Below the pieces are notes generated by a model. It was given only the letters and a program-made list of their open reading frames with translations, made no database searches and was not told the DNA's origin. Positions 15,136 to 23,743 of a stretch of 64,000 nt of DNA are shown here, piece by piece; position 1 is the stretch's first letter; the number at the start of each line of letters is the position of its first letter. The DNA comes from Achromobacter sp. Bel (GTDB lineage: Bacteria; Pseudomonadota; Gammaproteobacteria; Burkholderiales; Burkholderiaceae_B), in contig NZ_JABBJN010000004.1 in assembly GCF_012928505.1 (NCBI RefSeq), positions 62,001 through 126,000 on the forward strand. The letters are read 5' to 3'. A program made the position numbers and the translations under genes.

Positions 15136-18100
15136 ATGAACTCAAAAACAACTACAGTTGGCGCCACAACCACCGACTCCGACTTGGTGCGAATGAGCAG
15201 AGACGGAGACCAGTTCCATTACCACTGGGCCGCGCGCCACTGCCTTTCGCTCTTGCCCGGAGTGAGCGACTTGGTCGCCATCTCTATTGAGGGCGCATCC
15301 GCTGCCGAAGGCCCAGGCTCAGCCAACGAAGGCGATGAACTCATCGACGTGGGGTTCTACTTTGGCAGCGAGTCCCTGAAGGACGCCCGCCTAGTTCGCT
15401 ATGTGCAGCTGAAGCATTCCACGCAACGTGTGCAGAAGCCCTGGACAGCCAGCGGGCTAAAAAACACGCTTGAAGGCTTCTCCGAGCGGTTTGCGAAACT
15501 GCGTAAGACGTTCACCTGGAAGGAGCTTAAGGACAAGTTGCGCTTTACCTTCACGACGAACCGTCCTATCGATGAAAAAGTGGCTGAGTCGCTGGAGGAC
15601 CTTGCAGAGGGGAAGCCAGCGAGACATTCGTCAGTCGCGAAGACGCTACTTGGTTATGTTAAGGGGCTCGACAGCGAAACTGCAAACTTCTTAGCTCTCT
15701 TCTCCGTTGAAGCAGGTGAGCCCGACCTATGGAATCAACGCAATCTACTGTTCAAGGATGTAGGAAAATACTTGGCCGAGGCAGACTCGGACGCACCACT
15801 TCAGCTCAAAGAATTGGTTACTAAGAAGGCCACCTCAGAGCACGCCTCAAACCCGTCCATTCGTCGCCTCGATGTTCTGCGAGCACTTGGGGCCGACGAG
15901 GCGGACCTCTGGCCTGCAAAGTGTCTGATTGCTGAGCCTACCGACGGTGCATTTCCTCGCGAGCAGGAGCGAGAGATTCGCACGATTCTGGAGTCCACCA
16001 CTCAACCTGTCGTCCTTCATGCCGAAGGAGGAGTTGGAAAGTCCATCCTCGCGTGGCAACTTTCCAAGTCTTTCCCTGAAGGTTCCGTAGCGGTGCTCTA
16101 TGACTGCTTTGGCGACGGACTGTACAGAAGCTCCCAACACTTCCGGCATCGACAAAAAGACGCCCTCCCGCAGATTGCAAATGAGCTCGCTGCTCAAGGG
16201 CTATGCAATCCTTTGATTCCAATCCGCGGAACGGATAGCAAGCAGTACATGCGTGCGTTCCTTGCAAGACTGACTCAGGCCGTCGGTCTGCTCCGGGCCA
16301 AAACGCCCTTTGCCAATCTCTATTTGATAGTCGACGCTGCCGACAATGCCGTTATGGCAGCTACTGAGTTCAATGATGCGGCCTTCGTGCCTGACCTCAT
16401 TCGCACGGAGATGCCAGACGGCGTCAAACTGGTCTTTACTTGTCGGACCCATCGGCGAGACCATCTGCGAGCTCCGCCCGACGCGACGCACGTTGAACTG
16501 CGCCCGTTTAGCCGTTTGGAGACAGCAAAGCACCTCAAAAAGTACTACCCGAACGCGACTGACAAAGATGTCGCCGACTTCGATTTCTTAAGCAGCTCCA
16601 ACCCACGAGTTCAGGCGCTAGCACTCAGCCGAAAACTGCCGTTAGAATGCATGTTGAAGGCGCTCGGACCATCACCCTCCACAGTTGAGCGGGCAATTGC
16701 CGAACTGCTGGAGCGCGCAGTCGAAAAGCTCAAGTTTCGAGAAGGCTCTATCGAAGCAGAACAGATTAACCAAATCTGCCAGGGCTTGGCCGTGCTGCGA
16801 CCGCTCGTTCCAATCGCGGTGCTAGCTGAGATTTCGGGAACTACTGAAAGTGCGGTACGAAGTTTCGCCTATGACTTAGGACGACCGCTGCTGGTCAAAG
16901 GTGGCAGTCTTCACTTCCTGGATGAGCCTTCCGAGACCTGGTTCCGCGAGCGTTTTTGGCCAAACAAGGCAAAGTTGGCGACGTTTCTGGACCGATTGAA
17001 ACCCCAAGCTGCCACCAGCTCCTACGTCGCATCAACAATTCCTCAACTGCTTCTTGCCGCGGGGCGAATGGATGAGTTGGTTGACCTGGCCCTTTCTGCT
17101 GATGGCCTACCTACGTCGAACCCACTCGAGCGCCGTGATGTGGAGGTCCAGCGCCTGACCTTTGCGCTAAAGGCCTGCCTGCAAGAGAAACGCTACGCCC
17201 CGGCGGCGAAGCTCGCACTTAAGGTGGCAGGCGAACTTGCCGGTGTCGAGCGACAGAATGACCTGATACAGGGGAACACGGACATCGCCTCTGCACTTCT
17301 TTCTCCAGACCGCATCGACGAACTGGTGTCTCGACGTACATTCGGAGGAAGCTGGACAGGCGCACATCATGCCTATGAAGCAGGCCTGCTGGCGGGCCGT
17401 CCGGAATTCATTGCTGAAGCACGAAGCCGCCTAAGAATGGCGACAGATTGGCTGTATTCCTGGGCGAGGATGGCGCATGAAGAGCATGAGGAAAAAAACG
17501 AGCGCGTCGAAACTAGCGATATGGCCGAACTCGCAATGGCCAAATTGCTTGCGGAAGGACCGGAGCACGCAGTCAGTTTTCTTAGAGGGTGGACGCCTAG
17601 GTCTCTCTCGATGGCCGCCGGAGGCATCTTGGCGCGTCGGCTTGTGGACCTTGGTCGATACGACCTTCTTGACCAACTTGCGGAACACGGTGCGCAAGAT
17701 GTATGGCTGATGCTAGGCCTGGCAGCGGAAGCGTGCGACGGCGGACACTCACTGCCTTCCAAGCCTGTGGCAAAGCTCATGCGTGCATTGAGTTCCCGTC
17801 GCATTCAACTGCAAGAACCAGGTGGTCATAGCGCTAAATGGAGCGTACTAAATGGTGTCACGTCCGCTGTTCTACAAGCGCTGAGAGTGCTGCCACGTGA
17901 TGACGCGACGTGGGCAAATGTCATACGCCGTTACTTACCGGACCATCCCCCCCGAGACCTGGCGGAGCGGTATGCGTCCGACAGGTCTACGCTGCTGAGA
18001 GCGTACACGCTTGAGGCTGCCTTGTTGGGCAAGCAACTCGCGCTCATCGACTTGGCTCCAAAGGAAATCCGAGAAGAGCTGGAAAAGAAGCAGAGTCATT

Positions 18101-21100
18101 ACAGCGTAAGTTCTGATGCCGAAGCGTTTAACAGGGGGACGGGCGGTGTCTTCGCTTGGTACCGACTGAGCGCGGAAATTGCCTGCGGCAGAACCACGGC
18201 AGATTTCAGCGAGGCCGCACAGGAAGCACTCAAGGCAACGAACGCAGCTAGGTCCAAGGACTACAGCAACGTCTTCAATCTAGACCAAGTCGCTGCACTG
18301 GAATGGATAAGGGCGCTACGCGATGCGTCAATTTCTGACGTCACGTCACTGGCTCCATATCGGGCCTGGTTTGAAGAGAAGGCGAAAGCTATCTGGCCCG
18401 CCACCATGGCAGGCGTCTGTCGCTTGGCCGCCCGTACAAAGGTACTCGAGAGCTTTGCGCTCGAGGTGTCCGTCAAGGCCTACGAAGCTATAGAACAAAA
18501 TCGCGAGCACGCTGAGTCCAGAGTCGAGTCCTACCAAATTCTGGCGCGTGCCGTTTTTCCGGCCAGCATAGCGGAGGCCCGCAACTACTTTGAGCGGGCA
18601 GTGGAGATGTCGAACCGCGTTGGGCAAGAGAACTTGGCCCGATGGGGCGCGCTCATTTGCCTGGCCGAAGCGAGCGGAAGAGACAGTCCCCCCCGGCCCG
18701 AGTCCGCCTACCGCCTGGCACGAGGCACGGAGCTGGCGTACGAATATGTGGAAAGAGACAAGCACTTCGATTGGGGACGCACAATTGATGGATTGTTGAG
18801 CTTGTGCCCAGCCTCGACAATCGCCTCTCTCAGTCGCTGGAGAGACCGCAGGTTCGGTTATGCAGACAAGCTTCTAAAAATTGCAACCGACCGCCTTGTA
18901 AAGCGCGGCTTGCTTCCGCGCATCGCGCCTATTGCGCTATGCCCGATTGGCGAAGAATGGGCGCGCGCCGAAGACCTGGTGAAAGCGGTCGAACACGAAT
19001 CGAATATGGAAGTACAGCGGAAAACGCTCAGCGTTGGCTATCGCTACCTAAGGGTCAGTTCGCCGTCGCTGGAGGAACTTGAAAGGGTTTCTGAGCTGGC
19101 ACGCACTTGTAACTTCGTGGCTCCAGACATCGACAGGCTTCTCGCCCAAGCGAGGGTGCCTAAGCGTGAGGGTGGGAACTCCGCTCGGCAATACGCACCG
19201 GAGACGCCAAAGAAACGAAGCGACCCAGACTGGAATGTCCTATTCAAGGGGGTCGACCTAACAAGCTCCGCGGAACTACGTGCGGCGTATCTGCACCTTA
19301 GGACTTTCGACCCGCCTTATAAAACTGACGAGTTCTACCAAGAAGCACTACAACGATGCGGTTTAGGCCGAGCGGCCGAATTCTGTCTTGCTATTTCGCA
19401 GTGGCCAGAATTTGGGAGCTATGAGCTCAGGCAAATTTTCGGCGTGCTCGGAAAACAAAACATCAAGCCGGTTTCTCTGCGCAAAGCGATGACAGAAGTG
19501 GTGCTATCCGTATGCCGAACAAATCCTGAATCGGCTAGGAGAAAAGGATGGTGGAGCTCGTTTCCGTACAGTGAGATTATTGACGAGGGCATTGTTAGCG
19601 ACGGCCAGATTGTGGACGCAGTGCTTGAGGGGTTTCTAGCCAAGGTCACAGTGCTAACAGCCGGCGAGCTCTTCCAGATGTTGGAGCCGTTGGCCTCTCG
19701 TTTGACAAACGATGAGGCGGACGACGCACTGCATTTTGGGTTATCTCTCCTCGAAAGTGACCTTCATCCTGACGATGGCGATGGACCCTGGAATGAGGGC
19801 ATGAAGCCGCTCGACAGCTGCGAGGCTGCACTGGCTGGTTACCTCTGGGCAGGGTTAGGTTCACCAACCACTTCTGTACGTTGGGAGGCCGCACACGCCG
19901 TTCGAACGACTATCGAGCTTGGCTGGAAACCGGTTGTGAATGCGCTTGCGAAGTTCGCAGTCGTCGGTTCACCCGGAGCGTTCGTCGACAAACGGTTTGT
20001 CTTCTACGAATGGCATTCCCGTCTGTGGCTCACCTTAGCGCTAGCTCGGTGTGCGGCCGAGCACCGAATCATGGTGAGCATGTTTGGCGAATTCCTTTTG
20101 ATGTCCGCCAAGGAGGAGCACGTACTATTGCGCCATTTCGCAGCCTGCGCTTTGCACGAACTACCTGAACTCCTAGGTGAAATGACCGCGCTGGGCTCGC
20201 CTGAGAAAATCAACGCAAGTGAACTTCCGCTCGTTGAGCATGACGCCTACAGGAGGCCCGAGGTAGAGACCCAGCCATCCAACGACTCGTCGGGCGATGG
20301 GGTAGATAAATACTACTTTGGCATTGACATTGGCCCATATTGGCTCGAACCTCTCGGTCGAGTCTTCGGCATCTCGCCGAGTGGCATTACTCGACGCGTC
20401 ATCGAGGCTATCAGCGAACGTATCGGGGCTATCACCACCAAGCACTACGATGACATTCGTTATAAGAGGGGCGTGTTTCAACACGAGCAAACCAGGCACT
20501 CGCACGGAACCATGCCGAGAGTGGAAGACCTTCAGGTCTACAGCGCCTATCACGCAATGATGATAGTGGCAGCTAGGCTGCTTAAGACCCACTCAGTTGG
20601 CAAGGCGAGTTACAGCTTAGAGGATGAGTTTAGCGAGTGGCTTGAGCGTCATCTTTTGAAGTGCAAGGATGGTATGTGGGCCGCCGATAGGCGCGCCCCT
20701 CAGCTATCCAAGTCTCCACCCGTGTCCGGCCAGTATGGTGACAAGGAGTGGCGCTGGCAGGTAACTGCTGAGCACCTTGATAGTCTTCTTGAGACTGACG
20801 AAGGGCTGCTGGTTGTAGCGGGGGATTGGACAAGTGGCCCCCAGGAGTTCCAAGAGGCTATTTCCGTGACCAGCGCGCTGGTGCCGAGAGCTACCGCGAC
20901 AGCGTTTCTCGCTGCGGCGCAAACTTCCTCGAACCCAAACGACTATTTCTTCCGGTACGACCAAGAACAAGGGACTCCAAACGAGGAGGACATAACATCC
21001 GAAGGAGGTCTCCCTGAGCCCACATTGAAATCGGGCTCTCATGGACAGTTCAACCTTCATCGTTGGATATCTGATCGAGGAGAATCCTACGGAATTGACG

Positions 21101-21495
21101 ACTACGACCCATGGGGTGAACGCGTGAGCGTTCCGGGCGATGAGCCGAACGCTGCAACTATCTCGGCAATGGGCCTGACCTCAGCGGACGATGCGCGAAC
21201 ATGGGTGACCAAGAGTGGTGCGCACGTTCGAAGTGAGACATGGACCCATTCGGATGGGTATGGTCGTGAGAAGGAAACCATTCCTGGTACCCGCTTGAGT
21301 GCTGACAGAGCGTTTCTGAAGGAACTCCTCACCGCCAATCCAGAGCATTGGCTTGTTGTCAGTCTTAGTCTGCGTCGACGGGGCTCGCGATACAGCTCAA
21401 GTGACGAAGATTTGGGCTCGTACGTACCACCTTATGTTCGCTACTACCTGATTAAAGAAGATGGAATCGCTAGAACGCTCAAGCGCAGTAATTGA
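15136..21495 (+). CDS. avs3a: Avs3a-like antiviral STAND NTPase with N-terminal nuclease domain
   Basis: A 2,119-residue protein in three parts. Residues about 20-200 look like the Cap4/DUF4297-type nuclease (GDQFHYHWAARHCL, Glu52, Asp71 in DELIDVGFYF, and Gln91-x-Lys93 in VQLKHS as PD-(D/E)xK candidates). Residues about 285-560 are a STAND NTPase: Walker A HAEGGVGKS (Gly298-Ser303), Walker B LYLIVDAADNA (Asp400, Asp403) and a sensor arginine in VFTCRTHRRD (Arg437). The remaining 1,500 residues are largely helical, as in the repeat sensor domain. In characterised Avs1-3 proteins the sensor recognises phage terminase large subunit, triggering oligomerisation and DNA cleavage. The first possible ATG is 15136, since a stop lies in frame at 15106. 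No ribosome-binding site is obvious; Met20 is an alternative. The type 3 assignment rests on domain order and the downstream partner. Confidence 0.8.
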   Translation: MNSKTTTVGATTTDSDLVRMSRDGDQFHYHWAARHCLSLLPGVSDLVAISIEGASAAEGPGSANEGDELIDVGFYFGSESLKDARLVRYVQLKHSTQRVQKPWTASGLKNTLEGFSERFAKLRKTFTWKELKDKLRFTFTTNRPIDEKVAESLEDLAEGKPARHSSVAKTLLGYVKGLDSETANFLALFSVEAGEPDLWNQRNLLFKDVGKYLAEADSDAPLQLKELVTKKATSEHASNPSIRRLDVLRALGADEADLWPAKCLIAEPTDGAFPREQEREIRTILESTTQPVVLHAEGGVGKSILAWQLSKSFPEGSVAVLYDCFGDGLYRSSQHFRHRQKDALPQIANELAAQGLCNPLIPIRGTDSKQYMRAFLARLTQAVGLLRAKTPFANLYLIVDAADNAVMAATEFNDAAFVPDLIRTEMPDGVKLVFTCRTHRRDHLRAPPDATHVELRPFSRLETAKHLKKYYPNATDKDVADFDFLSSSNPRVQALALSRKLPLECMLKALGPSPSTVERAIAELLERAVEKLKFREGSIEAEQINQICQGLAVLRPLVPIAVLAEISGTTESAVRSFAYDLGRPLLVKGGSLHFLDEPSETWFRERFWPNKAKLATFLDRLKPQAATSSYVASTIPQLLLAAGRMDELVDLALSADGLPTSNPLERRDVEVQRLTFALKACLQEKRYAPAAKLALKVAGELAGVERQNDLIQGNTDIASALLSPDRIDELVSRRTFGGSWTGAHHAYEAGLLAGRPEFIAEARSRLRMATDWLYSWARMAHEEHEEKNERVETSDMAELAMAKLLAEGPEHAVSFLRGWTPRSLSMAAGGILARRLVDLGRYDLLDQLAEHGAQDVWLMLGLAAEACDGGHSLPSKPVAKLMRALSSRRIQLQEPGGHSAKWSVLNGVTSAVLQALRVLPRDDATWANVIRRYLPDHPPRDLAERYASDRSTLLRAYTLEAALLGKQLALIDLAPKEIREELEKKQSHYSVSSDAEAFNRGTGGVFAWYRLSAEIACGRTTADFSEAAQEALKATNAARSKDYSNVFNLDQVAALEWIRALRDASISDVTSLAPYRAWFEEKAKAIWPATMAGVCRLAARTKVLESFALEVSVKAYEAIEQNREHAESRVESYQILARAVFPASIAEARNYFERAVEMSNRVGQENLARWGALICLAEASGRDSPPRPESAYRLARGTELAYEYVERDKHFDWGRTIDGLLSLCPASTIASLSRWRDRRFGYADKLLKIATDRLVKRGLLPRIAPIALCPIGEEWARAEDLVKAVEHESNMEVQRKTLSVGYRYLRVSSPSLEELERVSELARTCNFVAPDIDRLLAQARVPKREGGNSARQYAPETPKKRSDPDWNVLFKGVDLTSSAELRAAYLHLRTFDPPYKTDEFYQEALQRCGLGRAAEFCLAISQWPEFGSYELRQIFGVLGKQNIKPVSLRKAMTEVVLSVCRTNPESARRKGWWSSFPYSEIIDEGIVSDGQIVDAVLEGFLAKVTVLTAGELFQMLEPLASRLTNDEADDALHFGLSLLESDLHPDDGDGPWNEGMKPLDSCEAALAGYLWAGLGSPTTSVRWEAAHAVRTTIELGWKPVVNALAKFAVVGSPGAFVDKRFVFYEWHSRLWLTLALARCAAEHRIMVSMFGEFLLMSAKEEHVLLRHFAACALHELPELLGEMTALGSPEKINASELPLVEHDAYRRPEVETQPSNDSSGDGVDKYYFGIDIGPYWLEPLGRVFGISPSGITRRVIEAISERIGAITTKHYDDIRYKRGVFQHEQTRHSHGTMPRVEDLQVYSAYHAMMIVAARLLKTHSVGKASYSLEDEFSEWLERHLLKCKDGMWAADRRAPQLSKSPPVSGQYGDKEWRWQVTAEHLDSLLETDEGLLVVAGDWTSGPQEFQEAISVTSALVPRATATAFLAAAQTSSNPNDYFFRYDQEQGTPNEEDITSEGGLPEPTLKSGSHGQFNLHRWISDRGESYGIDDYDPWGERVSVPGDEPNAATISAMGLTSADDARTWVTKSGAHVRSETWTHSDGYGREKETIPGTRLSADRAFLKELLTANPEHWLVVSLSLRRRGSRYSSSDEDLGSYVPPYVRYYLIKEDGIARTLKRSN

Positions 21496-22156
21496 CCTCG
21501 GCAAGCGGCTTGTCACCCAGTTGAAGCTTGGGGATGATGAACTTGCTCAGTGGATGGCACACGCGCTCGCTGAGCGAATCAAAGATGCAGAAAATGCCCC
21601 TCCTGAGAAACGAGTCGCAGCACAAAGCTCCTGCAAGGAACTGGTTTTTCAGCTGTGGGAGCGAAGATATAGCCTTCCCACTCAACTTCGCCCCTTGAAG
21701 AGTCTGGAGCCGCTTCTACGGACGCTCAATTCACTTGATACGACAAGCGGTCCGCGATTTCGCTTCATGCAGGAGCGGCCTGCCGACATGAAAGTCGATG
21801 AGGGTGTCGAGAAGACGCTCGACTTGGCCATGAAACTTGACGACGCAGCGCGGATTCTGGTGCAGTACTTCCTGGCCACAGCGGCAGAGCAAGCCTCAGA
21901 GGAGACGCAGCCTTGGATTCAGAGTGCCATTGACGCAGGAGCGGACGTGTCGCTAGAAGTCCGCGTTATTAGATTTGTGGATAGTGGCCTTGACCGTTCC
22001 TCTGAAGCAGCGAAGATGGCCAAGGAAGCGTTGAATGACAAGATACAGAAGCTTGAGGTTTTTGCATCTCTTGCGGCAGCCCTCGCAAAGGACTTGAGAG
22101 CAAAGCACGGCCTGCTGACCGATGAAGCGGACGACGCCGAACCAAATGATGAATGA
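21461..22156 (+). CDS. avs3b: Avs3b-like partner of the STAND protein
   Basis: A 231-residue, charged, mostly helical protein (MESLERSSAVIDLGKRLVTQLKLGDDELAQWMAHALAERI...) with an acidic tail (EADDAEPNDE). It has no signal peptide, membrane segment or catalytic motif that I can identify. Its start lies within the end of the large gene, with 35 bases of overlap in another frame, and AAAGAAG just upstream, so translation is coupled and the two products probably act together. A small second gene of this kind next to a nuclease-STAND gene is the layout of AVAST type 3. Its biochemical role in that system is not something I can state. Confidence 0.7.
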   Translation: MESLERSSAVIDLGKRLVTQLKLGDDELAQWMAHALAERIKDAENAPPEKRVAAQSSCKELVFQLWERRYSLPTQLRPLKSLEPLLRTLNSLDTTSGPRFRFMQERPADMKVDEGVEKTLDLAMKLDDAARILVQYFLATAAEQASEETQPWIQSAIDAGADVSLEVRVIRFVDSGLDRSSEAAKMAKEALNDKIQKLEVFASLAAALAKDLRAKHGLLTDEADDAEPNDE

Positions 22157-22364
22157 TCGGGTCCGCTGGCAATGTGGTGCGACAGGCTGAAGTCGACAGC
22201 TTTGTGGTGGTTGCGGTCATCCGTGACGCAGAAAAATACGTCTGCAATCGCTGCACAGCAGCCGTTGACCGAGGAACTCCGAGCGGCCGAAGTGGGTCTG
22301 AAGCGGTCGGCCGGCTCGGGCCACTTTCCGCCCAGATTACGGCCAACATGTGTGAGGCAAATTT
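22157..22364. other. Non-coding segment of the element before the right-end repeats
   Basis: About 200 bp downstream of the small partner gene. It includes a G+C-rich stretch with partial inverted symmetry (CGAGCGGCCGAAG ... GAAGCGGTCGGCC) but no clear T-tract terminator. The open frame 22153-22611 shows no coding character. Confidence 0.4.
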
Positions 22365-22641
22365 CAAGTTGAATGAATTTCGACATCCCCACTACCGAGC
22401 GCACACATCTTCAATGAACTTTTTTGTTCAATTTCCAAGTTCAGTGAACCGTAATCGGCATTCATCCAACTTCAATGAACCAAAAGTCCATCCGAAAGCT
22501 CGCGCGGCGCGCCGCGCTCGCCGAGCCACTTTTGGGCAGAAATCGGCAGTCCTCTGTCACAACCCGCGCGCCGCCTCAGTCTACACACTTGTTACACGCC
22601 AACTTCAGTGAACCAAACCCCAAGTTGAATGAACTTCGACA
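22365..22641 (-). repeat. Right end with six transposase-site-like repeats
   Basis: Copies, in inverse orientation to the left end: CAAGTTGAATGAATTTCGACA (22365-22385), CTTCAATGAAC (22409-22419), CCAAGTTCAGTGAACC (22435-22450), CCAACTTCAATGAACC (22466-22481), CCAACTTCAGTGAACC (22599-22614) and the terminal CAAGTTGAATGAACTTCGACA (22621-22641). The first and last are 20/21 identical, so the right end contains an internal copy of its own tip. A perfect 16-bp G+C palindrome (22502-22517) lies in the gap between the two sub-clusters. Confidence 0.8.
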
Positions 22642-22646
22642 ATTGC
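22642..22646. repeat. Right copy of 5-bp target-site duplication (ATTGC)
   Basis: ATTGC follows the ACA terminus at 22641 and matches 14297-14301. Joining the two flanks restores an uninterrupted ABC-operon 3' end running into its terminator. Confidence 0.85.
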
Positions 22647-22674
22647 GTCGCTGACCCGGCTAGCCATTGCCCAC

Positions 22675-22707
22675 AACAGCCCGCTCGACAGCGGGCTGTT
22701 TTGTTTT
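22675..22707 (+). terminator. Intrinsic terminator, originally of the ABC operon at 12038-14297
   Basis: A perfect 11-bp stem AACAGCCCGCT / AGCGGGCTGTT with a 4-base loop (22675-22700), followed by TTGTTTT. Without the transposon it would lie about 35 bp after the ATPase stop codon, so it is best read as that operon's native terminator, now also terminating the element's transcripts. Confidence 0.85.
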
Positions 22708-22788
22708 AGTCCATCTATCCTTTGTTGTAGGAGTGGATTTGACTTTGAGTGGAATTTTTTGCGTAGGCCTGTGATACTCTGGCGCTAA

Positions 22789-22808
22789 TTAGAAGATAGA
22801 TTTTCTAA
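22789..22808. promoter_or_regulatory. Palindrome TTAGAA-N8-TTCTAA upstream of lysR-fetAB
   Basis: A perfect 6-8-6 inverted repeat ending 11 bp before the GTG start of the LysR gene and abutting its AAAGGG ribosome-binding site. Its position suggests an autoregulatory operator or a 5' hairpin affecting translation. Confidence 0.45.
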
Positions 22809-22819
22809 AGGGATTCGCC

Positions 22820-23743
22820 GTGGGAGCCGTACTGCCTCTGCTTGCCTTGCGAGCCTTTACCGAGACGGCGCGCCTGGGCAGCCTGAAAGCGGCTGCCGGC
22901 GCCTTGGGCGTGACGCCCGGCGCCGTCAGCCAGCAGATCCGCTTGCTAGAAGACCGCTTGGGGCTGGCGCTGTTCGTGCGCGAACGGCACGGCGTGCGGC
23001 TCACGCCCGCTGGCGCCAGCGCCTATCCGGGCTTGTTGCGAGCCTTCGACCAGATCGAAAAGTCGTTGTCGTTGCTGGAGTCCTACTCGGCCCCGCGCAC
23101 GCTGACCGTCAGCACGGTGCCCTCATTCGCGTCCTCGTGGCTGGTGCCCCGCATCGGCAGATTCTCGGCGCTGTATCCGGATATCGAGGTCCGGGTGGAA
23201 GCGTCGTCCGCGCTGGTGGATTTCAGGCGTGACCGCATCGATGTCGCGTTGCGCCACGGCCTGGGCCATTACCCGGGCTTGTCGACTTTCAGGCTGATGA
23301 CGCCCGTGCTCCTGCCGGTGGCCAGTCCGGCGCTGCTGGCGCAAGGGCCGGCCATCAGGTCAGCCGGGGATTGCCTGAAGTACCCGTTGCTGCAGGATTC
23401 CGACCGCGCCGATTGGGCGTTGTGGCTGCAGGCGCATGGCGTGGACGCCGGGGCCGATGCGCAGCGGGGGCCCAGCTTTGAAGACGACTTGCTGTTGCTG
23501 CGCGCCGCCGGCGCCGGGCAAGGCATTGCCCTGGTGCAAGACACGCACGCGCGGGAAGATCTTGATTCGGGGCGACTTGTCCTTGCGCTGGACCGGCCCT
23601 GGCCCGCTCGCTTCGCGTACTACATCGTCAGCCGGCCGGATGCCGCGGCCCGGCCGGAAGTGCAGGCGTTCATCGACTGGGTGAAGGCCGAAGCGGCGGA
23701 GCCTGCGCAGGCCCCGGCGCACGCAGGCAGCACCCATGGCTGA
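22820..23743 (+). CDS. LysR-family regulator (GcvA-like), coupled to fetAB
   Basis: A 307-residue regulator of the GcvA subgroup: HTH LLALRAFTETARLGSLKAAAGALGVTPGAVSQQIRLLEDRLG and effector domain opening TLTVSTVPSFASSWLVPRIGRF. The GTG start at 22820 has AAAGGG 8 bp upstream. The C-terminal codons overlap the start of the next gene by eight bases, so regulator and transporter are cotranscribed, which is unusual for LysR genes, usually divergent from their targets. Effector unknown. Confidence 0.9.
   Translation: MGAVLPLLALRAFTETARLGSLKAAAGALGVTPGAVSQQIRLLEDRLGLALFVRERHGVRLTPAGASAYPGLLRAFDQIEKSLSLLESYSAPRTLTVSTVPSFASSWLVPRIGRFSALYPDIEVRVEASSALVDFRRDRIDVALRHGLGHYPGLSTFRLMTPVLLPVASPALLAQGPAIRSAGDCLKYPLLQDSDRADWALWLQAHGVDAGADAQRGPSFEDDLLLLRAAGAGQGIALVQDTHAREDLDSGRLVLALDRPWPARFAYYIVSRPDAAARPEVQAFIDWVKAEAAEPAQAPAHAGSTHG

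Larger units (their letters stand above)
14302..22641 (+). mobile_element. Non-autonomous Tn7/Mu-like cargo transposon carrying an AVAST operon
   Basis: An 8,340-bp insertion bounded by perfect 14-bp terminal inverted repeats TGTCGAAGTTCATT (14302-14315, and reversed at 22628-22641), flanked by the 5-bp direct repeat ATTGC. Inside each end lie several copies of a 16-bp motif with consensus GGTTCAYTGAASTTGG, inverted between the two ends. TGT...ACA termini, a 5-bp duplication and multiple subterminal sites match transposons moved by TnsB/TniA/MuA-class transposases. No transposase, ATPase or targeting gene is present, so movement would need help in trans. The only substantial genes are the two antiviral STAND-system genes. 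Codon use is visibly less G+C-biased than in the flanks. I cannot name the family from memory. Confidence 0.85.

Noticed and set aside
22365-22385. Inner right-tip copy as the true element end
   Set aside because: The bases after 22385 (TCCCC) do not match the left flank ATTGC, whereas those after 22641 do.
22153-22611. 152-codon open frame across the right-end repeats
   Set aside because: It runs through the transposase-site repeats and has no domain or conserved composition; treated as non-coding.
22365-22641. CRISPR-like repeat array at the right end
   Set aside because: Repeat spacing is irregular, orientation is inverted relative to the left end, and the repeats mark transposon termini rather than spacers.
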